DNA of 19,323 bases. Source: Acidobacteriota bacterium. Lineage in GTDB: Bacteria > Acidobacteriota > Blastocatellia > Pyrinomonadales > Pyrinomonadaceae. The notes under the pieces were generated by a model. It searched no databases, was not told the origin of the DNA, and saw nothing but the letters and a program-made list of their open reading frames with translations. The first letter of the stretch is position 1. Each line of letters opens with the position of its first letter. A program made the position numbers and the translations under genes. Shown here piece by piece: positions 1 to 7,515 of the stretch. Location of the stretch: assembly GCA_003222835.1 (NCBI GenBank), contig QHXE01000061.1:1-19323 (forward strand), given 5' to 3'.

Positions 1-71
1 ATAATTGTCGACTCTCTACCCCTTTGCTAAAGACACATCGCGCCTTTGCCAGAGGAAAAACTAAGATTCCG

Positions 72-101
72 CTTGTTACAACAAGGTTGTAGTACACAAT
101 A
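72..101 (+). promoter_or_regulatory. Putative uvrA promoter overlapped by a dyad
   Basis: A possible -35 box TTGTTA (73-78) and -10 box CACAAT (95-100) are 16 bp apart, each 4/6 to the sigma-70 consensus. Across the spacer lies a perfect 15-bp dyad, TACAAC-AAG-GTTGTA (77-91), which partly overlaps a second one, CTTGTT-AC-AACAAG (72-85). A repressor site in this position would fit SOS-type control of uvrA, but the sequence is not a LexA box I can name. The predicted leader to the uvrA start is about 115 nt. Inference only. Confidence 0.3.
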
Positions 102-224
102 GGGAATTATTAACGCTTTGGCAACTAGCCCCACCTTGCCGCCCATCGATCTGCTCGCTAGAATAGCAGGTTCTGCGCCACACCAGACTCGTCTCCGTGT
201 GGCCGTGTTTCGTCTTCAAGCGCC

Positions 225-3110
225 ATGGGAATTGATCGAATCAGCGTTCGGGGTGCCCGCCAGCATAACCTCAAAAATATCGATGTCGATATTCCGCGTG
301 ACAAACTGACAGTGATTACAGGGCTTTCGGGCTCGGGTAAATCGTCCCTGGCTTTCGATACGATTTACGCTGAGGGCCAGCGGCGCTACGTCGAATCGCT
401 GTCGGCTTACGCTCGCCAGTTTCTCGATCAGCTTGAAAAACCGGATGTCGATTCGGTCGAAGGATTGTCTCCAGCCATATCGATCGAACAAAAAACCGTC
501 GCGCGCAGTCCGCGATCGACGATAGGCACAGTTACCGAGATTTACGATTATCTACGATTGCTCTTTTCATCGATCGGACTGCCGCATTGCCCGCAATGTG
601 GCGCGGCGATTACCCGACAAAGCGTCGATCAGATTCTGCAAAACGTTCTGGTGTTGCCCGAAGGCGAGCGGGTCATGATCCTGGCGCCGATTGTCCGCGG
701 GCGCAAAGGCGAGTTCAAAAAAGAGATCGCAAAGCTGGCGCGTGACGGGTTCATTCGGGCGCGCATCGATGGCGAACTGCGCTCCCTTGATGAGGAGATT
801 CGTCTCGACAAACGGCGCAATCACTCGATCGAAGCGGTCGTCGACCGTTTGCTAATCAAACCAGGCATCAATGAGCGTCTCGGAGAATCGATTCGTACGG
901 CGTTAAAGCTAACGAATGGGGCCGTGCTCGTTTCTGTGATCGACGGTGAAGAGAAGATGTACTCGGAAAGAATGGCGTGCGTCAACTGCGGGATTAACGT
1001 GCCGCCTCTGGAACCGCGCTCGTTTTCGTTCAATTCAGCTTATGGCGCGTGTCGTCATTGCCACGGACTGGGAACTGTGATCGAAGTCGATCCGGCCAAG
1101 CTGATCACGAACGAAAATGAGAGTCCCGAGCAAATAGCTTTTCTTGGACAGGCGGACAAAGCCGGATCGGCTTATTTGCGTAGCGCATTATTGGCCGTCG
1201 TCAATCATTTCAAAATCGATCCGAGCACTAACTTCGGCAAGTTGCCCAAGGAAGTTCGCGAGGCTTTCTTCAAAGGTCTTTCGCCGCAACTGAAATTCCG
1301 CCAGGGTCTGTATACCTACAAGAGTTATTGGAAAGGCGCCTTGCCATGGCTGCGCGAGCGTCTGGACAATCCCCCCTCCGAAAGAATCAGAGTTGCACTG
1401 GAAGAGATGGTTTCGCCCGTTGTGTGCAGCGAATGCGGCGGCCGTCGTTTGCGCACGGATTCGCTTGCGGTGCGCGTGGGCGGGCGCGGGATTGCCGATT
1501 ACACCTCGATGACGATCGAAGATGCGATTAGGGCCTTCGATCAAGTCAAGCTCAGCGAGCGCGAAGGGCAGATTGCCGGACTCATTTTGCGGGAGATCAA
1601 AGCCCGGCTGCGATTTTTGGAAACGGTAGGACTTGGATACCTGACGCTCGATCGGCCTTCGGCGACGTTGTCGGGTGGTGAAGGGCAGAGAATTCGTCTG
1701 GCTACTCAGATTGGATCGCAACTTCGCGGAGTGCTTTACGTGCTCGATGAGCCATCGATTGGACTCCATCCGCGCGACAACCGGCGTCTGCTCGATACAC
1801 TTTCGGCGCTGCGCGATCTTGGCAACACCGTATTGGTCGTTGAGCACGACGAAGAAACGATTCGCCGGGCCGATTACGTGGTCGATCTCGGACCTGGCGC
1901 CGGCACGCACGGAGGCGCGGTGGTGGCCGTGGGAACGCCGAGCGACGTCGCTAACGATCCTGAGTCGATCACCGGGCTCTACATTCGGGGCGAGCGTAAG
2001 ATACCGGTTCCTGCGGAGCGCCGTTCACCTAATGGCAAGGCAATCACGATTCGTCGCGCGCGTCATCACAATTTGAAAGAGATCGATGTGGCTTTCCCGC
2101 TGGGCTTGCTGACGGTAGTGACCGGCGTTTCAGGTTCAGGTAAATCGACGCTGGTGGCCGACATACTCTTTCGCGCGCTGGCGCGAAACCTTTACGATTC
2201 TCGGGCTGAGCCCGGCGCGCACGACACTATCGAAGGCCTCGAACACATCGATAAAGTTATCGAAATCGATCAGTCTGCAATCGGTCGCACGCCGCGATCG
2301 AATCCAGCGACTTATACCGGATTATTCACACCGATTCGCGAACTCTATGCAATGCTGCCGGAATCGCGCGAGCGCGGATACCGGCCCGGCCGTTTTTCAT
2401 TCAATGTGAAGGGCGGCCGCTGTGAAGCCTGCGAAGGCGAGGGAATGAAACGCATTGAGATGAATTTTCTTCCCGATGTTTACGTGCTGTGCGATGTTTG
2501 TCGCGGGGCTCGCTACAACCGCGAGACCCTCGCCGTCAGGTATAAAGGGAAGTCGATCGCCGACCTGTTGGACACCACGGTTGAAGAGGCCTTGCCGCTG
2601 CTGGAAAATATTCCCCAGATAAAACAGAAGTTGCAGACCCTGCTTGATGTAGGGCTCGGCTACATCAAGCTGGGCCAGGCGGCGACGACATTGTCAGGCG
2701 GCGAAGCCCAGCGCATCAAGCTGGCGAAAGAGCTCTCGAAGCGGGCGACGGGGCGCACGATCTACATTCTCGACGAGCCAACCACCGGACTTCACTTCGC
2801 GGACGTGGACAAGCTGCTTGACGTGCTTCAGCGTCTGGTCAGTCTGGGGAACACCGTGATCGTGATCGAACATAATCTCGATGTGATCAAGAGCGCGGAT
2901 TTTATCATCGATCTTGGGCCCGAAGGCGGAGCGAACGGCGGCCGCTTAGTCGCCACCGGCACGCCCGAAGAAGTCGCCGCCGTGCGCCGTTCGCACACCG
3001 GACAAGTGCTGAAGCCGCTACTGAATGGGAACGCAAGAAGGAACGGTGGTAGGAAGATTCGAGAATCTACTTTCACTAGTTCTCATGAAGAATCGAAGAA
3101 GACTGCGTGA
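225..3110 (+). CDS. uvrA: Excinuclease ABC subunit A (UvrA)
   Basis: This is the damage-recognition ATPase of nucleotide excision repair; UvrA dimers scan DNA and load UvrB in the cytoplasm. The 961 residues match the family length. Visible in order: Walker A GLSGSGKS (33-40), a CPQCG pair near 122, a zinc module CVNCG...CRHCHGLG (about 252-277), CSECGG near 402, the first ABC signature [12 protein letters not shown] (about 482), Walker [12 protein letters not shown], second Walker [10 protein letters not shown] (about 634), the C-terminal zinc module CEACEGEG...[10 protein letters not shown] (about 733-758), second signature [12 protein letters not shown] (about 822) and Walker [12 protein letters not shown]. 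The ATG at 225 is chosen because the conserved N-terminus ([18 protein letters not shown]) starts right there; no clear Shine-Dalgarno precedes it. Only 12 nt separate it from the next gene, so co-transcription is likely. Confidence 0.98.
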   Translation: MGIDRISVRGARQHNLKNIDVDIPRDKLTVITGLSGSGKSSLAFDTIYAEGQRRYVESLSAYARQFLDQLEKPDVDSVEGLSPAISIEQKTVARSPRSTIGTVTEIYDYLRLLFSSIGLPHCPQCGAAITRQSVDQILQNVLVLPEGERVMILAPIVRGRKGEFKKEIAKLARDGFIRARIDGELRSLDEEIRLDKRRNHSIEAVVDRLLIKPGINERLGESIRTALKLTNGAVLVSVIDGEEKMYSERMACVNCGINVPPLEPRSFSFNSAYGACRHCHGLGTVIEVDPAKLITNENESPEQIAFLGQADKAGSAYLRSALLAVVNHFKIDPSTNFGKLPKEVREAFFKGLSPQLKFRQGLYTYKSYWKGALPWLRERLDNPPSERIRVALEEMVSPVVCSECGGRRLRTDSLAVRVGGRGIADYTSMTIEDAIRAFDQVKLSEREGQIAGLILREIKARLRFLETVGLGYLTLDRPSATLSGGEGQRIRLATQIGSQLRGVLYVLDEPSIGLHPRDNRRLLDTLSALRDLGNTVLVVEHDEETIRRADYVVDLGPGAGTHGGAVVAVGTPSDVANDPESITGLYIRGERKIPVPAERRSPNGKAITIRRARHHNLKEIDVAFPLGLLTVVTGVSGSGKSTLVADILFRALARNLYDSRAEPGAHDTIEGLEHIDKVIEIDQSAIGRTPRSNPATYTGLFTPIRELYAMLPESRERGYRPGRFSFNVKGGRCEACEGEGMKRIEMNFLPDVYVLCDVCRGARYNRETLAVRYKGKSIADLLDTTVEEALPLLENIPQIKQKLQTLLDVGLGYIKLGQAATTLSGGEAQRIKLAKELSKRATGRTIYILDEPTTGLHFADVDKLLDVLQRLVSLGNTVIVIEHNLDVIKSADFIIDLGPEGGANGGRLVATGTPEEVAAVRRSHTGQVLKPLLNGNARRNGGRKIRESTFTSSHEESKKTA

Positions 3111-3122
3111 TATACTTGCCTC

Positions 3123-3341
3123 ATGGATCCGAATATCGAAAACGCAAGGGTTGACCGAACCGCATTCAAAGTCTTCTCGTCATTCGAAGAAGCAGAGGCC
3201 GACGACCGAGAATATTGGCACTCGCGCTCTCCCCAGGAACGGGTGCGCCAAATCGAGTTTCTGCGCCGGTTAAACTATGGATCTCGAGCTACCGAACGAC
3301 TTCAAAGAGTTCTTGAAATTACTACGCGCGCACGGCGTTAA
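3123..3341 (+). CDS. Small acidic/basic protein paired with a nucleotidyltransferase
   Basis: A 72-residue protein with no signal peptide or membrane segment. Its centre (KVFSSFEEAEADDREYWHSRSPQERV) followed by a predicted helix (RQIEFLRRLNYG) resembles the short proteins that often sit directly upstream of AbiEii/DUF6036-type nucleotidyltransferases; that resemblance is from memory and no function is established for them. Its last 65 nt overlap the next gene in another frame, so the two are likely translationally linked. An antitoxin-like or partner role is possible but unproven. A TATACT hexamer (3111-3116) sits just before the ATG, but no matching -35 is visible. No strong ribosome binding site is seen. 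Confidence 0.7.
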   Translation: MDPNIENARVDRTAFKVFSSFEEAEADDREYWHSRSPQERVRQIEFLRRLNYGSRATERLQRVLEITTRARR

Positions 3342-3735
3342 GTACCTCCTGATTGGCGGCTACGCAGTCGGAATCCATGGCTACGTGCGGGCTACCAATG
3401 ATATTGATTTTTGGATTGCAATGAGTCCCGATAACGCAAATCGCGTCGTAGGACTTCTCAAAGACTTCGGATTTGACGTTCCCGAATTGTCGAGAGACTT
3501 ATTTCTTGAGCGAGATCAAATTGTGCGGATGGGAGTTGAGCCCGTGCGCATTGAAGTTATGACCACAATATCCGGAGTTGAGTTCGACGACTGTTATCCC
3601 GAAAGGGTCGAGACGACGCTGGACGATTTGCCTGTGAGTGTAATCAATTTGCGCGATTTAAGAATCAACAAAGAGGCCAGCGGGCGACTGAAAGATCTCG
3701 CCGATCTGGAGAACTTGCCGAAGGCCCAGTCATGA
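3277..3735 (+). CDS. MNT-type nucleotidyltransferase (AbiEii/DUF6036-like)
   Basis: A 152-residue minimal nucleotidyltransferase. The N-terminal half has the fold's hallmarks: a helix, the strand LLIGGYAVGIHG with the G27-G28 turn, then RATNDIDFWI with metal-binding D42 and D44. A likely third carboxylate is E93 in VRIEVM, where many relatives have Asp. A C-terminal basic/acidic helix (RLKDLADLENL) is typical of the group. Such enzymes transfer nucleotides to proteins or RNAs, and several are toxins or antitoxins of TA pairs; the substrate cannot be read from sequence. The start lies inside the upstream small gene (65-nt overlap), and its stop overlaps the gmhA start as ATGA (3732-3735). A housekeeping operon with an embedded TA-like pair is the simplest reading. 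Confidence 0.8.
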   Translation: MDLELPNDFKEFLKLLRAHGVKYLLIGGYAVGIHGYVRATNDIDFWIAMSPDNANRVVGLLKDFGFDVPELSRDLFLERDQIVRMGVEPVRIEVMTTISGVEFDDCYPERVETTLDDLPVSVINLRDLRINKEASGRLKDLADLENLPKAQS

Positions 3736-4319
3736 CGGATCGGATCGCATCCATCGTCAGTGGCAGTCTCGAAGTAAAGCGGCGTTTTTTTGAGACACAC
3801 GCTGATGAAGTTATCAAGGCAGCTGCCCTGATCGCCGAGGCGTTTAAGGCCAACGGAAGACTATTGATCTTCGGTAATGGCGGTTCAGCAGCCGATGCCC
3901 AGCATATTGCGGGCGAATTAGTTAATCGGTTTCTTCAGACGCGTCGTGGGTTACCGGCGATTGCGCTGACAACCGATGGCGGCGCGCTGACTTGCATTGC
4001 CAACGACACCGGATTTGAAAATGTTTTTGCCAGACAGATCGAGGCGCTGGGAACGAAAGGTGATGTATGTGTTGCCATTTCTACTTCGGGAGCGTCGCCA
4101 AATATCGTGCGCGCTTGCGAGCAAGCGCGAGAGCAGGGAATCAAAGCTATCGGTTTGCTTGGCTGCGACGGTGGCCGCGTAGCTGCGCTTTGCGATCTGG
4201 CGTTGATTGTTCCGAGCAACGATACCCAACGAATTCAGGAAACGCATAACTTAGTCGGTCACGTATTGTGTGAATTGATCGAGTCAGAGATGTTCCCGTT
4301 ACAGAACCGGGAGCGGTAG
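3732..4319 (+). CDS. gmhA: Sedoheptulose 7-phosphate isomerase (GmhA, SIS domain)
   Basis: Converts D-sedoheptulose 7-phosphate to D-glycero-D-manno-heptose 7-phosphate, the first step to ADP-heptose for LPS core or other heptose glycans. The 195 residues match the family. Seen: FGNGGSAADAQHIAGELVNRF (48-67) with zinc ligands H58 and E62, the phosphate loop STSGAS (117-122), and Q169 and H177 in RIQETHNLVGHVLCELIE, which line up with the known four-ligand zinc site. DiaA, a replication factor of the same fold, is an alternative, but DiaA lacks this full ligand set. The ATGA overlap with the nucleotidyltransferase implies coupled translation. The final residues (QNRER) and the stop are encoded by a dispersed inverted repeat, so the extreme C-terminus has probably been remodelled. 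Confidence 0.93.
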   Translation: MTDRIASIVSGSLEVKRRFFETHADEVIKAAALIAEAFKANGRLLIFGNGGSAADAQHIAGELVNRFLQTRRGLPAIALTTDGGALTCIANDTGFENVFARQIEALGTKGDVCVAISTSGASPNIVRACEQAREQGIKAIGLLGCDGGRVAALCDLALIVPSNDTQRIQETHNLVGHVLCELIESEMFPLQNRER

Positions 4320-4458
4320 CGACCGGCCCCGTTTGTGATTTCTGAGTTGCCGCTATGATCCGCTCGCTACCGCTCGGGGTTCTGACACGCAGCGATAGCG
4401 AGCGGCTAAGAGCCGGCAGGGATGCCGGCGTACCGGATGCAGGATGCGTGCGCTCCAG
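4302..4458. repeat. Composite REP-like inverted repeat (family A plus a GCGCTCC-ended tail)
   Basis: Three related arms can be read. Arms 4302-4322 (inverted) and 4364-4384 match at 19 of 21 positions, with core CGCTACCGCTC and GGTTCTG. Arm 4391-4405 pairs with 4360-4374 at 14 of 15 positions, giving a long hairpin with a 16-nt loop. Next comes a second hairpin, GCCGGC-AGGGAT-GCCGGC (4412-4429), then a tail ending GCGCTCCAGC directly before the ATG at 4460. A separate copy of the core occurs at 10760-10778. The element encodes the end of gmhA and supplies the initiation region of the next gene. Confidence 0.75.
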
Positions 4459-4459
4459 C

Positions 4460-5425
4460 ATGTCCATTTACGAAAACCTTCAGCCGATCAGTCTCGACGA
4501 AGTCAGTACCTATCCGCTTTCATCGCGGCCCAGCAAAGTTACTGTCAAAGACTTCGCAAGCCCTATCGCTGAGAAATCTTCCCTGCGCGATTATCTCGCT
4601 GCGCTGCCGAACATTCTTGCGGTGCAGAGCATCCGGGATCTCGCCGTTCGCATGCGGCGTGCGCGTGAATTGAGCAAGCCAATCATCTGGGGCATCGGTG
4701 GCCATGTGATCAAAACTGGCCTGGGACCGATTATGATCGATTTGATGAACCGAGGATTTGTCACCGCGATCGCCGGCAATGGTTCCGTACTGGTTCACGA
4801 TACCGAGATTGCGATGGCGGGTTCGACTTCCGAAGATGTCGATGCCACGTTGGGCGTCGGGTCATTCGGTGGCGCTGAAGAAACCGGAAGACTGCTTAAC
4901 GATGCGGCCCGGCACGGCGCGCGCAATGCGATTGGATTAGGCGAATCGCTGAGTCGTGCTCTGCTGGAATTGAAGCCTCAGTACGAAAATCTTTCGGTGC
5001 TCTGTGCGGCGTACAAAGCGCGAATTCCTTGTACCGCCTTCATCACCATTGGCGGCGACATCGCTCACTTTCATCCGAACGCTGACGGCGCAGCGCTGGG
5101 AGCGACATCGCACACAGACTTTCGTTTGCTGGCTGAAATCGTTCGACGCATGAATGACGGCGGCGTCTACCTCAATGTCGGTTCAGCCGTGACCTTGCCC
5201 GAAGTGTTTTTGAAGTGCGTGACGCTGATCCGAAATCTCGGGTTTCAACTCAATGACATCACCACGGCGAACTTCGATTTCATTCAATCGTATCGGCCGC
5301 TGACCAACGTTGTGCGGCGGCCCACGGCTGACGGCGCCGGTCGCGGTTATGCGATCACCGGTCATCATGAGTTGACTATTCCATTGCTGGCAGCTGAACT
5401 CATCTGTGGAGCAGGAGCGGAATAA
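4460..5425 (+). CDS. Deoxyhypusine synthase-like protein of unknown function
   Basis: A 321-residue soluble protein. I chose the ATG at 4460 over an in-frame ATG at 4355 because the 35 extra residues would be encoded wholly by repeat DNA. Conserved-looking blocks are WGIGGHVIKTGLGP (77-90), AGNGSVLVHDTEIAMAGSTSEDV (105-127), SFGGAEETGR (135-144), GGDIAHFHP (198-206), NVGSAVTLPEVFLK (239-252) and GHHELTIPLL near the C-terminus. Gly-rich turns and the layout suggest a Rossmann-like, deoxyhypusine-synthase-type fold, but bacteria lack eIF5A, so a hypusine role is unlikely. Bacterial relatives, from memory, are uncharacterised. Position after gmhA hints at sugar or heptose metabolism. No Shine-Dalgarno is visible. 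Its last 26 nt overlap the convergent permease gene. Confidence 0.75.
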   Translation: MSIYENLQPISLDEVSTYPLSSRPSKVTVKDFASPIAEKSSLRDYLAALPNILAVQSIRDLAVRMRRARELSKPIIWGIGGHVIKTGLGPIMIDLMNRGFVTAIAGNGSVLVHDTEIAMAGSTSEDVDATLGVGSFGGAEETGRLLNDAARHGARNAIGLGESLSRALLELKPQYENLSVLCAAYKARIPCTAFITIGGDIAHFHPNADGAALGATSHTDFRLLAEIVRRMNDGGVYLNVGSAVTLPEVFLKCVTLIRNLGFQLNDITTANFDFIQSYRPLTNVVRRPTADGAGRGYAITGHHELTIPLLAAELICGAGAE

Positions 5426-6179
5426 CTTCGCTCAGCAACTTCATGCCCGCGATTACTAAAACTACCGACAGCCAACGCCTGATTCCGCCAACCGGCAAGC
5501 GCCGTGTGCCTAACTCAGTTCCTATCCATCCGCCGACGAGGACTGCGGGCGCCCAGACAAAGGCTTCGTGCGGCAATGTCTTGAGTGCCGCCAAGTGATT
5601 GAATAAACCGTGTCCCAGCAAACCCGCGATCGAGTTTACGAGAATAAACGTGACGGAAACTCCGGAAGTCTCTTTAGTTTTGGCCCAGCCCTTGAGGAGT
5701 AAAAGCGGACTCAGAAATATCCCGCCGCCGACTCCGGTCAGTCCGGAAAGGAAACCGATTCCAGCGCCCAGTATCAGCGCAAGTCCAATAGGAACCAGTT
5801 CCGTCTCTTGGGTATCGGCACGCCGCGCGCTGAAGAACAACCGCACTGCGCTGTAAAGCAGCACCGCGCCCACGAGCCCTTTGTACACGGACGCGGGCAA
5901 GGGCAACCAGCCACCGAGAAATGACGCGGGTATGGAAGCGACGGCGAAAGGCCAGAACGTTCGCCATGAAAAGAAGCCCGCGCGCAGAAATCTGATCGTA
6001 CCCACGGTCGCGACAATAATGTTAAGGGTGAGTGCGGTGGGCCTCATCAATGCGGGCGGCGTATTGAACAGCGCCATCGCCGCCAAATACCCTGAAGCGC
6101 CGGCGTGACCCACGGTCGAGTACAAGAGCGCCACTGCAAACATCAGGAGCGCGATAATTGCAATCGTAGTAGCGTCCAA
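5400..6179 (-). CDS. TauE/SafE family (UPF0721) sulfite/anion permease
   Basis: A 259-residue integral membrane protein with about eight hydrophobic segments. It shows the duplicated family pattern: an N-terminal YSTVGHAGASGYLAAMAL motif and a mid-protein FLSGLTGVGGGIFLSPLLLL motif that starts the second repeat. Members export or import sulfur compounds such as sulfite, sulfoacetate or thiosulfate, or other organic anions, across the inner membrane; the substrate here cannot be told. The open frame begins with TTG at 6179, with an ATG at 6143 as a less likely internal start that would clip the first helix. No good Shine-Dalgarno is seen. Its stop lies inside the convergent upstream gene. No sulfur-metabolism genes are adjacent. 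Confidence 0.88.
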   Translation of the reverse strand: MDATTIAIIALLMFAVALLYSTVGHAGASGYLAAMALFNTPPALMRPTALTLNIIVATVGTIRFLRAGFFSWRTFWPFAVASIPASFLGGWLPLPASVYKGLVGAVLLYSAVRLFFSARRADTQETELVPIGLALILGAGIGFLSGLTGVGGGIFLSPLLLLKGWAKTKETSGVSVTFILVNSIAGLLGHGLFNHLAALKTLPHEAFVWAPAVLVGGWIGTELGTRRLPVGGIRRWLSVVLVIAGMKLLSEVIPLLLHR

Positions 6180-6277
6180 TGCTTTGTTGAAATACTGAAA
6201 TAGGAGGTACGCCCCGATGAGAACACACGGCGCAGCAAAGGCGCAACCGCGGTCACCAACGAAGCGGTTTCTTGTTC

Positions 6278-6393
6278 TCTCTCCCTTTGGGAGAGGGCCA
6301 GGTGAGGGCGCGAAGGGTAGATATAAAAAGAAGCGAGGATGTGGTCGCCGTGCTCGCTAACCCCTCACCCCAACCCTCTCCCGGGAGAGGGCG
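6278..6393. repeat. REP-like dispersed inverted repeat (CTCTCCC/GGGAGAGGG type)
   Basis: The left arm (6278-6308) contains CTCTCCC TTT GGGAGAGGG followed by CCAGGTGAGGG. The right arm (6361-6393) is its approximate reverse complement: CCCCTCACCCCAACC, then CTCTCCCGGGAGAGGG. Each arm is itself palindromic. About 52 bp lie between the arms, including GGTAGATATAAAAAG. This type of sequence is a very common non-coding repeat in bacterial genomes. It takes up most of the 352-nt gap between the permease and the DksA-like gene; besides the promoter at 6461-6487 I see nothing else in that gap. Confidence 0.75.
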
Positions 6394-6460
6394 ATTGGCA
6401 AAGGAGACTTAAACTTTGACGACTACAAACTCTTGGCACACTGGCGCAACCTCCACGCTT

Positions 6461-6487
6461 TTGCTGTGAGTCGCGGCGAGTTATAAT
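6461..6487 (+). promoter_or_regulatory. Putative sigma-70 promoter of the DksA-like gene
   Basis: A perfect -10 hexamer TATAAT lies at 6482-6487 and a TTGCTG hexamer at 6461-6466. The spacer is 15 bp, shorter than ideal. The predicted transcript would start near 6494, giving a leader of about 38 nt before the ATG at 6532. Confidence 0.5.
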
Positions 6488-6531
6488 TTCATTCCCCCTT
6501 TCATCCGAATCCTGATCGTAGAAGTCGAGGC

Positions 6532-6906
6532 ATGGAAGCGACCAAGCTAAATTACTTTAGGAAGCGTTTGCTGGCTGAATTGCGCCAGCATGCGCGCCAG
6601 ATTGGGGAAGATCAGGCTGCTGCGATTGACGCTGCGAATGACGGCGCGAAAGAGAGCGCCGATCTCTCGTTGCGTGACGTGATCGGAGAAATTGCCTTAA
6701 GACTGGGTGAGCGCGAATCACAAATGGTGGCCGATATCGATCAGGCCCTGATGCGGATTGAAGAAGGCTCGTATGGACAATGCGTGCGCTGTAGCAAACC
6801 GATTGATGAGCGTCGGCTCGAAGCCCTGCCCACAGCTCGCTATGACGCTATATGTCAGGCGGCGATTGAAGAAGCGAACGGAAGAACCGCGCGGCCCACT
6901 TTGTGA
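6532..6906 (+). CDS. DksA/TraR-family zinc-finger-like transcription factor, variant zinc site
   Basis: A 124-residue protein with the DksA layout: an N-terminal coiled coil (about 1-75, with LAELRQHARQIGEDQAAAI and an acidic/hydrophobic second helix) and a C-terminal zinc-finger segment YGQCVRCSKPIDERRLEALPTARYDAICQAAIE. DksA-like proteins bind the RNA polymerase secondary channel and act with ppGpp in the stringent response. The finger normally has CX2C-X17-CX2C. Here C84, C87 and C108 are kept but position 105 is Asp, so the site is CX2C-X17-DX2C. Known DksA paralogues with lost cysteines fold without zinc or are less redox-sensitive, which may apply here. The ATG is preceded by GTCGAGG, a modest ribosome binding site. 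Confidence 0.9.
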   Translation: MEATKLNYFRKRLLAELRQHARQIGEDQAAAIDAANDGAKESADLSLRDVIGEIALRLGERESQMVADIDQALMRIEEGSYGQCVRCSKPIDERRLEALPTARYDAICQAAIEEANGRTARPTL

Positions 6907-6922
6907 CCGGCTCGGAGTCAAG

Positions 6923-6957
6923 CTTTAGGTTGTGAGTGGGAAAACATAATCCTAAAG
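6923..6957. other. Intercistronic inverted repeat
   Basis: CTTTAGG (6923-6929) and CCTAAAG (6951-6957) form a perfect 7-bp stem around a 21-nt loop between the DksA-like gene and the pyrophosphatase gene. There is no T tract after it, so it is not a clear intrinsic terminator. A second small stem, GAGAC-TCCT-GTCTC (6968-6981), ends directly before the pyrophosphatase ATG. Confidence 0.4.
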
Positions 6958-6981
6958 GTTGAACTCTGAGACTCCTGTCTC

Positions 6982-7515
6982 ATGACCAACTACCTGAATC
7001 TGCCTATTGGGAAAAGCGCACCCGATGAAGTCAACGCGGTGATCGAGATTCCTCGCGGGCAAACCAACAAGTACGAATACGATAAGGAGCTTAACGTATT
7101 TCGGCTCGACCGCAATTTGTATTCGCCGGTTCACTATCCCGGTGACTACGGCTTCATCCCGAGCACACTTAGCGACGATGGAGATCCGCTCGACGTGCTG
7201 GTACTGGTTGACGCCCCCAGCTTTACCGGTTGCGTGATGATCGTGCGCCCAATCGGCATGTTACGGATGGTGGATCAGGGAAGGGAAGACGAAAAGATTC
7301 TCGGTGTAGGCACGAACAATCCCATTTACAAAGACGTGCGCGATTATGACGAGCTATACCCACACGTCACGCTGGAGATCGAACACTTCTTCACGATTTA
7401 TAAAGAGTTGGAGGCCAAGACGACGCGCATCGCTGGTTGGCAGGATGCGGAGCATGCCCGTAACGTAATTAGCGCGAGCCAGGAGCGTTTTGCGAAGAAG
7501 CAGACTCCGCCTTAG
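6982..7515 (+). CDS. ppa: Inorganic pyrophosphatase, family I
   Basis: Hydrolyses cytoplasmic pyrophosphate to two phosphates and so drives biosynthetic reactions forward. The 177 residues match bacterial family I enzymes. The active-site set is readable: E22, K30 and E32 in EIPRGQTNKYEYD, R44, Y52 and Y56 in HYPGDYGFIP, the signature DDGDPLDVLV with D66, D68 and D71 as Mg ligands, then D98, D103 and K105 in DQGREDEKI. The ATG at 6982 gives the normal N-terminus. It directly follows a small hairpin and has no strong Shine-Dalgarno. The last 47 nt overlap the 3' end of the convergent DnaC-like gene. Confidence 0.96.
   Translation: MTNYLNLPIGKSAPDEVNAVIEIPRGQTNKYEYDKELNVFRLDRNLYSPVHYPGDYGFIPSTLSDDGDPLDVLVLVDAPSFTGCVMIVRPIGMLRMVDQGREDEKILGVGTNNPIYKDVRDYDELYPHVTLEIEHFFTIYKELEAKTTRIAGWQDAEHARNVISASQERFAKKQTPP

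Noticed and set aside
72..91. Classical LexA box upstream of uvrA
   Set aside because: The dyad does not match the Proteobacterial or Gram-positive LexA consensus; kept only as an unnamed operator candidate.
118..309. Open frame of 63 codons overlapping the uvrA start
   Set aside because: It starts with TTG, runs 85 nt into uvrA in another frame, and shows no domain or ribosome binding site.
1188..1910. 240-codon antisense frame inside uvrA
   Set aside because: It is the complement of strongly conserved UvrA coding sequence and has no recognisable protein features.
4355..4459. Longer N-terminus for the deoxyhypusine-synthase-like protein
   Set aside because: The extra 35 codons fall wholly inside hairpin repeat DNA and give no conserved sequence.
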